Of a stretch of DNA of 5,002 nucleotides, positions 1 to 5,002 are shown one piece after another. The position numbers were made by a program, and so were the translations under genes. Position 1 is the stretch's first letter. Every line of letters begins with the position of its first letter. Source of the DNA: JBILVQ01 sp044370375 (GTDB lineage: Bacteria > Bacteroidota > Bacteroidia > UBA4408); contig JBILVQ010000228.1 of assembly GCA_044370375.1 (NCBI GenBank), positions 1 to 5,002 on the forward strand. Direction: 5' to 3'. Under the pieces are notes generated by a model that was given only the letters and a program-made list of their open reading frames with translations, was not told the DNA's origin and searched no databases.

Positions 1-937
1 TGTAAAGATTCACCTCTTTTCCGAAAACAGAATAATCCAAATATTGCAGCTTACTTTTATTTTGCACCGAATCATAAGCAAAGGCCCGATCATAGGTAAA
101 GCAATTATTTCCTTGGGCATCATTCAAATAAATTGGACTTGAAAATTTGCCTGAAGGGGCCAAAAGCGTAAGATTACTATTAAAATCAAGATGATCTTTG
201 ATAATATAAACACCGGGCCCCGGATCAGATTTAAAAACAAAATCCGTATGAACCGCACTCAGCAAAGAATAAACTACCATGTCAACATTAGGCCAAACAT
301 CAATAATCCTGATACCGTCAGAACCTGAAGTGTATTGAGAAAAATTGGCCGTACCTAAGGATTGTTCATTCCCCTGCAAATCTCTTTTTACTAATTCAAG
401 TTGCTTATTCCAAGATAAAAAATTCTGCTCATTGCCTAAGGTAAAATTTTGACTAGGTAATGAAATACTAAGCGGGTGCACCTGGCGTATTGCCTCAAAT
501 TCACCGTTACCCTTTTCAATCAGCCGGCTTTCAATAGAAACCCACCATCCATCCTGGTTCTTCACATGTAGAGGACCGTAGGCTGTCTGCTCATAAAAAT
601 CCCTGCCATCGCTTCCCCTTTCAACAAAATACCTGCTTGTTTCAGTTCTTTTTTCTATTAATTCAAAACACTGTTCACACGGAGCATTCTCAGGCAAACG
701 GCCATACTCAGGGTGACTTCTCCATTTGGTTTCTGGGACAAATCTCTCTTCGGGAAAAGAAATTTTTGGGCTAAAGGAATCCTGAGTTAAATTATAAGGT
801 CTTTCTAAAGGACCTTTTTGAGACTGTTGAGCAAAATTTTCACCCGAAGTCAATAGCAAAATGATTGCCGGCAATAGCTTCGAAAGCAAGCAAAAGTTAA
901 GGGCAATGCGATCGAATATTTTAATGAATAATTTCAT
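1..937 (-). CDS. Secreted protein of unknown function, N-terminal part, runs off left edge
   Basis: The minus-strand frame from the ATG at 937-935 is open to the left edge without a stop (312 codons plus one base). It begins with a Sec signal peptide: basic residues at 2-10, a hydrophobic stretch around 21-30 (LLPAIILLLT), and a likely cleavage site NFA-Q after residue 36. The exported part has a Cys-x-x-Cys pair (C87, C90, in APCEQCFEL), an aromatic stretch YGPLHVKNQDGWW (120-132), and a segment DVWPNVDMVVY (213-223) followed by TDFVFKSDP. That last segment resembles the N-terminal domain found before repeat and sorting domains in large Bacteroidota surface proteins (pattern 'YPGIDLxxY...DFxV'). 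This is a recollection of pattern, not a search result. The missing C-terminus might carry repeats and a type IX secretion signal. That it is a real exported protein is fairly sure; its function is unknown. Confidence 0.85.
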   Translation of the reverse strand, partial: MKLFIKIFDRIALNFCLLSKLLPAIILLLTSGENFAQQSQKGPLERPYNLTQDSFSPKISFPEERFVPETKWRSHPEYGRLPENAPCEQCFELIEKRTETSRYFVERGSDGRDFYEQTAYGPLHVKNQDGWWVSIESRLIEKGNGEFEAIRQVHPLSISLPSQNFTLGNEQNFLSWNKQLELVKRDLQGNEQSLGTANFSQYTSGSDGIRIIDVWPNVDMVVYSLLSAVHTDFVFKSDPGPGVYIIKDHLDFNSNLTLLAPSGKFSSPIYLNDAQGNNCFTYDRAFAYDSVQNKSKLQYLDYSVFGKEVNLY

Positions 938-1124
938 GCCAACCGTTTTTGGTGATACGAATTTATAATTTTTTCTTGAAAATCTAATTATTTGTTAAAA
1001 AAAAGAAGACGTTTTTCAAAAAACAATTTTATTTCCTCTTGTAAGGAACAATTTGCCCTCTATTCTTTAATGAAAAAGGGTTCAATCGCGGAAAAAAGTA
1101 CATTCGCAAAAGATTATCGCCACC
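935..1124. promoter_or_regulatory. Divergent intergenic region with weak promoter candidates
   Basis: This AT-rich gap of about 187 bases separates two divergent starts, so both promoters should lie here. The Bacteroidota -7 element is TAnnTTTG, with a TTTG-like -33 box about 19-21 bases upstream. One near match faces left: TAAATTCG on the minus strand at 965-958, with a poor TTAG upstream at 987-984. One near match faces right: TACATTCG at 1099-1106, with no convincing -33 box. Both differ from the -7 consensus by the same single base. They would give very short leaders of roughly 10-20 bases. Neither start has a Shine-Dalgarno sequence, which is normal for this phylum. The gap is clear; the exact boxes are weak guesses. 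Confidence 0.35.
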
Positions 1125-1706
1125 ATGAAAATTATCTTTCCCGAAAAATTTATCCTCGCTTCCGGTTCTCCAAGAAGAAAACAACTATTGACGGATCTTG
1201 GATTTAATTTTGAAGTCCACCAAACCAACGCTAACGAGGATTTTCCTGAGCATTTAGAAAGAGAAGAGATTCCTTTGTTTTTGGCCGAAAAGAAAGCGCT
1301 TGCAGTTCCAGATTCCTTGGCCGCTGAGCACACCATTATTGCTGCCGATACCATTGTTTGGATTCATGATAAGGTTCTCAACAAACCCGAAAATTTTCAG
1401 GAAGCCTACAACATGATTTCGGAAATTTCAGGCAAACAACATACAGTGTTTACTGGGGTTTGTTTGCGAAGAAGCCAGCAAATAAAAACTTTTTTCTGTG
1501 CCACAGAAGTTAGTTTCCGTCATTTAAATGACGATGAAATAAACTTTTACATCGAAAAATATCAGCCCTATGATAAAGCAGGTTCCTATGGCGCCCAGGA
1601 TTGGATTGGCCTAGTAGGCATTGAAAAAATCAACGGATGCTACTTCAATGTGATGGGTTTGCCTGTTAGGGATTTATACCTGCAATTGCAATGTTTTCAT
1701 CGTTGA
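1125..1706 (+). CDS. maf: Maf-family nucleoside triphosphate pyrophosphatase (dTTP/UTP type)
   Basis: This complete 193-residue protein has the usual Maf length. Maf enzymes hydrolyse nucleoside triphosphates to the monophosphate and pyrophosphate in the cytoplasm. They are thought to clear non-canonical or excess nucleotides and have been linked to septum formation. Motifs in order: substrate loop ASGSPRRKQLL (12-22), lysine motif LAEKKA (53-58), catalytic Asp75 in AADTIV, KP at 87-88, SGKQHTVFTGV (102-112), DKAGSYGAQ (150-158) and GCYFNVMGLP (171-180). The Arg after SP, the Lys in AEKKA and Gln158 match the YhdE-like dTTP/UTP subgroup rather than the YceF/m7GTP subgroup. The ATG at 1125 puts the ASGSPRR loop at the expected distance from the N-terminus; there is no Shine-Dalgarno. 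It stands alone, divergent from the secreted-protein gene and convergent with the barrel gene. No key residue is missing. Confidence 0.96.
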   Translation: MKIIFPEKFILASGSPRRKQLLTDLGFNFEVHQTNANEDFPEHLEREEIPLFLAEKKALAVPDSLAAEHTIIAADTIVWIHDKVLNKPENFQEAYNMISEISGKQHTVFTGVCLRRSQQIKTFFCATEVSFRHLNDDEINFYIEKYQPYDKAGSYGAQDWIGLVGIEKINGCYFNVMGLPVRDLYLQLQCFHR

Positions 1707-1716
1707 AATGATGCAA

Positions 1717-1730
1717 TAACCTTCGGGTTA
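1717..1730. terminator. Small UUCG-loop hairpin at the convergent junction
   Basis: TAACC at 1717-1721 pairs with GGTTA at 1726-1730 around a TTCG loop. The C(UUCG)G closing arrangement is an unusually stable RNA tetraloop on the plus strand. It lies 10 bases after the maf stop codon and overlaps the stop codon of the convergent minus-strand gene (1730-1728). The stem has only 5 base pairs and no T tract follows on either strand, so it is at best a weak terminator or 3'-end stabiliser. Confidence 0.35.
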
Positions 1731-3188
1731 AAATTTAAAACCAAGCGTAGCAACTACTCCGCCCCAGCTTAATTTTTCACTAACTAAGTTAGGATTAAAA
1801 TCACCATTGTACAGGAAAACTTTTCTGCTCATAGCGCTTTGATAATAGGCTACATCCAGAAAGAAACCTTCCTCACGATATCCGGCACCCAACGAAAAAG
1901 TTTGGGTGGCACTTTCCCAACTGGTATTGCTGAACGGACTGCCAAAATAAGAGTAACCTCCTCTCACCGAAAAACGATCCAACTTCCATTCAGTTCCTGC
2001 CCTGAAATTGGTGGCAGCTGTGTATTTGCTTTCTATGGCAGCATTCTCATCTAAAAAAGAATACCTTACTGCACGCAAACTGGCCTCGCGATAATCAACA
2101 AACTCCACATCACCGGTTATCAAACCCAATTTTCCAATGATAAAAGCCAGACTACCCATGGCTCTGAAAGGGGTTCTCAAATTATAATCAAAACTTCCAT
2201 TATCGGCAAAAGAATAATTGGTTCCATTGTCAAAACTAGAGGTCATGTAATAATCAAACGACTCAGATAGCTGATAAAAAGTTGGCGTATGAAAAGAGGC
2301 TCCAATCCTAATCCAATCGAGCGGCATAACAATAATTCCAGCCTTTAAATTCGTACCGCTTCCTCTGGTTGCAACATCTTCAGCATAAACAAAATTATCA
2401 ATTGCCACGGTGTCTTCTATATCTCTTTCTTCATAATTTGAAGTATGATTATAGCGGATTCTGGCAATGCCGATGGTTGCACCCCAAAAAAGAAAATTAT
2501 TGTAGTTTCCACCAAAAGAAATGGCTGTTTCATTAATTCCACCGGTTGTGGCAGTATTTCGGGTTTGCAATTTGTTTATTCCTGCAGGCATTTCAGAAAA
2601 ATACCGGTTGGGATTCAGGCTATCATTCAACGGATTAATCAAATAAGTTTGATAGGCCATTTGTGTGGTAAAACGATCAAACTGTTCTGTCTCCTTTCCT
2701 TGCGCACCAGCAGTAAACGAGTCAAGAAAACTACCCGAACCATTGGTGCCGCTGGTCAATGTCCTGTTATTGAAATCTGCAATGCGGTTCATACCAATGC
2801 CAAATGAAAAACTCTTCCAACCTTTGGTATCCTTTTTGGCATGCCTGGTTTGGCCATTAAATACCAATCCTAAATTTTGAAAATTAAAGGCATATCTAGA
2901 GTCGTCAGCACCACTTCCCAAGTAGTTAGTGTTAGCATTTCTGTAGAAAATCTGGGGTGAAAAAGTAATCTCGCTTTTTCTGTAAAGACCAATCCCTGCG
3001 GGGTTTGTACTTAACGAACTAAAGTCGGCACCGAGTGCTCCAAAGGAACCGCCCAAAGCTATTGTTCTGGCTGTACCGCCATATTGCTGCCTTGAATAAC
3101 GCAAAGCATCATCTTCATTTTGCGCAAGCACATGCAGAGAAAAACCGAACATGCATAGGGCAATGATTGGAAATATATTTCTTTTCAT
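1728..3188 (-). CDS. OmpP1/FadL-family outer membrane beta-barrel protein
   Basis: This 486-residue protein looks like the OmpP1/FadL/TodX relatives of Bacteroidota, often labelled 'hemin receptor' or 'outer membrane transport protein' without experiment. FadL barrels move hydrophobic compounds across the outer membrane; the substrate here is unknown. The signal peptide is MKRNIFPIIALCMFGFSLHVLA, cut before Q23. The mature start has the family signature: ALRYSRQQYGGTAR (28-41), ALGGSFGALGADFSSLSTNPAG (44-65, with NPAG at 62-65), then alternating aromatic/polar strands, ending GGVVATLGFKF with a terminal Phe as barrel proteins need for assembly. An in-frame ATG at 3239 would add 17 residues (beginning MHDAARYFF) before the signal peptide, and its codon lies inside the upstream gene's terminator hairpin, so I chose 3188. 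There is no Shine-Dalgarno. The envelope location is confident; the transport substrate is not. Confidence 0.9.
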   Translation of the reverse strand: MKRNIFPIIALCMFGFSLHVLAQNEDDALRYSRQQYGGTARTIALGGSFGALGADFSSLSTNPAGIGLYRKSEITFSPQIFYRNANTNYLGSGADDSRYAFNFQNLGLVFNGQTRHAKKDTKGWKSFSFGIGMNRIADFNNRTLTSGTNGSGSFLDSFTAGAQGKETEQFDRFTTQMAYQTYLINPLNDSLNPNRYFSEMPAGINKLQTRNTATTGGINETAISFGGNYNNFLFWGATIGIARIRYNHTSNYEERDIEDTVAIDNFVYAEDVATRGSGTNLKAGIIVMPLDWIRIGASFHTPTFYQLSESFDYYMTSSFDNGTNYSFADNGSFDYNLRTPFRAMGSLAFIIGKLGLITGDVEFVDYREASLRAVRYSFLDENAAIESKYTAATNFRAGTEWKLDRFSVRGGYSYFGSPFSNTSWESATQTFSLGAGYREEGFFLDVAYYQSAMSRKVFLYNGDFNPNLVSEKLSWGGVVATLGFKF

Positions 3189-3210
3189 CTTGAAAGGTTT
3201 TAATGGGTTC

Positions 3211-3256
3211 AAAAAAAAATACCGGGCCGCATCGTGCACACGAAAACCCGGTATTT
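3211..3256 (-). terminator. Strong intrinsic terminator of the low-complexity protein gene
   Basis: Read on the minus strand, AAATACCGGG (3256-3247) pairs perfectly with CCCGGTATTT (3226-3217) across a 20-base loop. A run of nine T (3219-3211) begins inside the 3' arm and continues past it. The hairpin lies 12 bases after the stop codon at 3271-3269. The GC-rich stem core, A/T flanks and T tract are textbook for Rho-independent termination on this strand only. The loop contains GTGCAC (3234-3239), itself a palindrome. The T tract ends 22 bases before the start codon of the barrel gene. Confidence 0.88.
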
Positions 3257-3268
3257 AATCTTTTGAAA

Positions 3269-5002
3269 TTATTTTCTTCTAACGCCTCCGCCTACAGAAC
3301 CACCGGATGATCTGCTGCCACCGGATGGTGCACTAAGGCTTCCACCGGATGAACCTCTGCCGGGTGATGGGGACACCGAACGATTGTTCGATGGAGCAGG
3401 AGATAAAGAACGATTGTTGGAAGGGGCAGGACTCACACTTCTTCCACTGTTGGCAGGTCTTTCAGGACGACTTGAAGGAGGAGTCACAGAAGAAGGCCTG
3501 CTGCTGCCTCTGTCCATTTGTTGGATAGGTTGTGAATTTTCTCTGGAAGGCTGGTAATTGTTTCCTCTTGGAGTGGAAGAAGGACGATTGTAATCATTGC
3601 CACGTTGATAATCCTGATAACTATTAGATGGCGTTCCGGGGCGTACATTGTTGTTTTGAGCAGGCCTGCTATTTTGCTGTGATGGTCTGTAGTAATCGTC
3701 CTGTCCGGCCTGACTGCCTTGATTTCTGGGCCTGTCATTGTTAATGGTCGGATTCACCGGGCGACTGTTTTGTTGCGCAGGAGCAGAAGGCTGAGTGCGG
3801 TAATCAGGAGCCACACTAGCTGGTCGGCCCGATTGTACCGGACGACTATAGTCTGATGGAGCAGGACGTGTTGTATTGTTCAAATCCTTACTGCCCGGCA
3901 CCGTTGAGGGTGCATTGCTTCCGCGAGGATTGGCATCAATGGTGGTAGCCGGACCTGAAATGTTACCTGCAGGTCGGGTTGAATTTCCATTCCCAACATT
4001 TTGTCCAACCGGTGTGTTGGGCCTTGCATTTTGTTCACTCACCTGACCATTATAACCCGGACGGCCTGCGTCAGGAGCAATGCTGGTAGAAGGTCTTGAA
4101 CTACCGGCAGCGGTTTCAGGGCGTGAAACAGAACCAGGCCTTTCAACACCTACTGATTTATCAGAAGTGGGTCTTGCTCCACTTGATAAGCCTCCGTTGT
4201 TGTAACCAGCCGGACGGTCAACCGATGCTACTGGTGTAAATCGATTGTAGGAACCTGTTTCTTTAGCAACAACACCTTCGTAATTTTCTGAAAAGGATTT
4301 CCTGTTATAACCACCGGTGGCACTGGACGAATTACGTGGTCCATAGTAGTATGTATTCGCATCAAGACTGTTGTAATAAAAGCTATTGTTTAGTCCTTGG
4401 TTGTAGCCATGCCAATAACCATTGTTGTAACCATTCCAATAACCATTGTTGTAACCCCAGCCATATTGGCTACCCCAAGGACGCCCCCAACCGCCATAGC
4501 CCCAACCATTACCGCCATAACCATAGCCATAATTGAAGCCCCAGCCTGAACCCCAGTAATTTGGCGTATTCCACCAACCTCCGCAATTTCCGTAATACCA
4601 TGAATTGGTATAAATCCATGGTCTGTAGTAAGGATTATACCAGCCACCATAAGCCGGACCTCCTCCCCAAACAACCGTATTGTTTACCGGTGCCCACCAA
4701 GAATAACCAAGGTAAATACTGTTACCCCAAAAGAAGGGATCGTAATCATAGTAATAAACATTGGTAAAAAATGGATCATAATAAGACCAGGCAACATTAC
4801 TGCTATGAAATCTTCTGATTCTGGAAGAATAAGCATAATCATAATAATCATCATAGTTAAAATCACTATTGTAATTATTGGTGATATAGGTGTTCCCTGA
4901 TCCGTCAGTAGTTTGTGTGGTGGTTCTTTGAGCATTCGGGTCGAAATAATCACCGTTGCCCTGTTGAACAGCATCATTGCTTACACCTGAGCTTTGAGAC
5001 GG
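3269..5002 (-). CDS. Long low-complexity Tyr/Gly/Trp- and Ser/Arg/Pro-rich protein, C-terminal part
   Basis: The minus-strand frame is open from the right edge (CCG at 5002-5000) to TAA at 3271-3269: 577 residues, N-terminus missing. I do not recognise a named family. Numbering from the edge: residues 1-45 are polar; about 46-100 are Asp/Tyr-rich with YSSRIRRFH (58-66) and YYDP/FFWGN segments; about 100-205 are Gly/Tyr/Trp/Asn-rich with GYNNGYWN repeats and a lone Cys (codon 4585-4583); from about 225 come many RP dipeptides (SRP, GRP, NRP, ARP), SPAPSNNRS repeats and a Ser/Gly tail ending GGGVRRK. Such composition suggests an extended, unstructured, probably exported protein, but the signal peptide is not visible. 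Aromatic Bacteroidota hypothetical proteins with similar SSRIRRFH segments exist; that is a recollection. A GTG at 4042-4040 could be misread as a start, but the same frame and composition continue upstream. Confidence 0.85.
   Translation of the reverse strand, partial: PSQSSGVSNDAVQQGNGDYFDPNAQRTTTQTTDGSGNTYITNNYNSDFNYDDYYDYAYSSRIRRFHSSNVAWSYYDPFFTNVYYYDYDPFFWGNSIYLGYSWWAPVNNTVVWGGGPAYGGWYNPYYRPWIYTNSWYYGNCGGWWNTPNYWGSGWGFNYGYGYGGNGWGYGGWGRPWGSQYGWGYNNGYWNGYNNGYWHGYNQGLNNSFYYNSLDANTYYYGPRNSSSATGGYNRKSFSENYEGVVAKETGSYNRFTPVASVDRPAGYNNGGLSSGARPTSDKSVGVERPGSVSRPETAAGSSRPSTSIAPDAGRPGYNGQVSEQNARPNTPVGQNVGNGNSTRPAGNISGPATTIDANPRGSNAPSTVPGSKDLNNTTRPAPSDYSRPVQSGRPASVAPDYRTQPSAPAQQNSRPVNPTINNDRPRNQGSQAGQDDYYRPSQQNSRPAQNNNVRPGTPSNSYQDYQRGNDYNRPSSTPRGNNYQPSRENSQPIQQMDRGSSRPSSVTPPSSRPERPANSGRSVSPAPSNNRSLSPAPSNNRSVSPSPGRGSSGGSLSAPSGGSRSSGGSVGGGVRRK
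3300..3352 (-). repeat. Three CCACCGGATG repeats in the Ser/Gly tail
   Basis: The ten-base word CCACCGGATG occurs three times with spacings of about 19 and 23 bases near the 3' end of the low-complexity gene. On the coding strand each copy reads through SGG codons, giving the tail GGSLSAPSGGSRSSGGS. The spacing is irregular, so this is low-complexity coding sequence rather than a strict tandem array. Confidence 0.55.
3371..3430 (-). repeat. 30-base tandem repeat encoding SPAPSNNRS
   Basis: Two adjacent 30-base units (3371-3400 and 3401-3430) share GAACGATTGTT at 3378-3388 and 3408-3418 plus GGGGCAGG/TGGAGCAGG ends. They encode SPAPSNNRSL and a near copy. A more diverged third unit follows toward 3455 (RSVSPAPSNN). 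They lie within the Ser/Pro-rich part of the low-complexity gene and keep the frame. Confidence 0.7.
4400..4459 (-). repeat. 24-base tandem repeat encoding GYNNGYWN
   Basis: Two adjacent 24-base units, 4412-4435 and 4436-4459, are identical over their first 21 bases (CCAATAACCATTGTTGTAACC). A half copy with two mismatches lies at 4400-4411. The unit is a multiple of three and encodes GYNNGYWN, GYNNGYWH and a diverged GYNQG on the minus strand. Near identity at the DNA level implies recent duplication by slippage or unequal recombination. Confidence 0.85.

Noticed and set aside
1119..1127. GCCACCATG before maf, identical to a eukaryotic Kozak context
   Set aside because: All other signs are bacterial, and a short match like this is expected by chance.
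992..1207. Plus-strand 71-residue open frame overlapping the maf start
   Set aside because: It is rich in Lys/Arg from A-rich intergenic DNA, overlaps maf by 83 bases in another frame, and has no recognisable features.
1082..1354. Minus-strand 90-residue open frame across the maf 5' end
   Set aside because: It lies antisense to well-conserved maf motifs and is a shadow.
1839..2880. Plus-strand open frames (1839-2054, 2445-2807, 2665-2880) opposite the barrel gene
   Set aside because: All are antisense to a complete, confidently assigned outer-membrane protein and show no family features or start context.
3189..3239. Upstream ATG at 3239 adding 17 residues to the barrel protein
   Set aside because: The extension would precede a complete signal peptide, and its codon lies in the loop of the upstream gene's terminator. 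The ATG at 3188 is better.
3484..3738. Minus-strand 84-residue open frame in an alternative frame of the low-complexity gene
   Set aside because: It is wholly inside the real reading frame, with no independent features.
4400..4459. Possible CRISPR or recombination-site array
   Set aside because: Units are contiguous with no spacers, the period is a multiple of three, and they code in frame within a long gene.
4336..4536. Plus-strand open frame with Cys/His-rich repeats (NNHCCN), resembling a metal-binding peptide
   Set aside because: It is the antisense shadow of the GYNNGYW repeats in the real minus-strand gene. The Cys and His codons come from the complement of Gly, Tyr and Trp codons.
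4390..4977. Two minus-strand open frames (4390-4674 and 4684-4977) in another frame, with hydrophobic Met/Ile/Val-rich translations
   Set aside because: They are frame-shifted readings of the low-complexity gene, whose own frame is continuous through the whole interval. Membrane-like composition is a by-product of its codon bias.

Overview
The window looks like part of a Bacteroidota chromosome, from the Flavobacteriales, Sphingobacteriales or Chitinophagales side of the phylum. The signs are moderately AT-rich DNA, start codons with no Shine-Dalgarno sequence, Sec signal peptides ending in an A-Q cleavage site, an OmpP1/FadL-type outer-membrane protein in the form usual for this phylum, and very large secreted proteins of unknown function. 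There is no sign of a mobile element, phage, CRISPR array, tRNA or rRNA.

Layout: (1) 2-937, minus strand: the N-terminal 312 residues of a secreted protein that runs off the left edge. (2) 938-1124: an AT-rich divergent intergenic region. (3) 1125-1706, plus strand: a complete Maf-family nucleotide pyrophosphatase, the only clearly cytoplasmic enzyme here. (4) 1707-1730: a convergent junction with a small UUCG-loop hairpin. (5) 1728-3188, minus strand: a complete OmpP1/FadL-like beta-barrel protein. (6) 3189-3268: an 80-base gap dominated by a strong intrinsic terminator. (7) 3269-5002, minus strand: the C-terminal 577 residues of a long low-complexity protein, rich in Tyr/Asp, then Gly/Tyr/Trp/Asn, then Ser/Arg/Pro. 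It runs off the right edge.

Genes 7 and 5 point the same way, but a textbook terminator separates them, so they are probably expressed mostly as separate units or with attenuated read-through. Three of the four genes concern the cell envelope or exterior. Maf sits among them with no clear functional link. The most unusual object is the low-complexity protein. Its frame stays open from 5002 to 3269, so a 257-residue call starting at an internal GTG (4042) would lose more than half of the visible protein. I see no evidence for a new defence, mobile or RNA-guided system.
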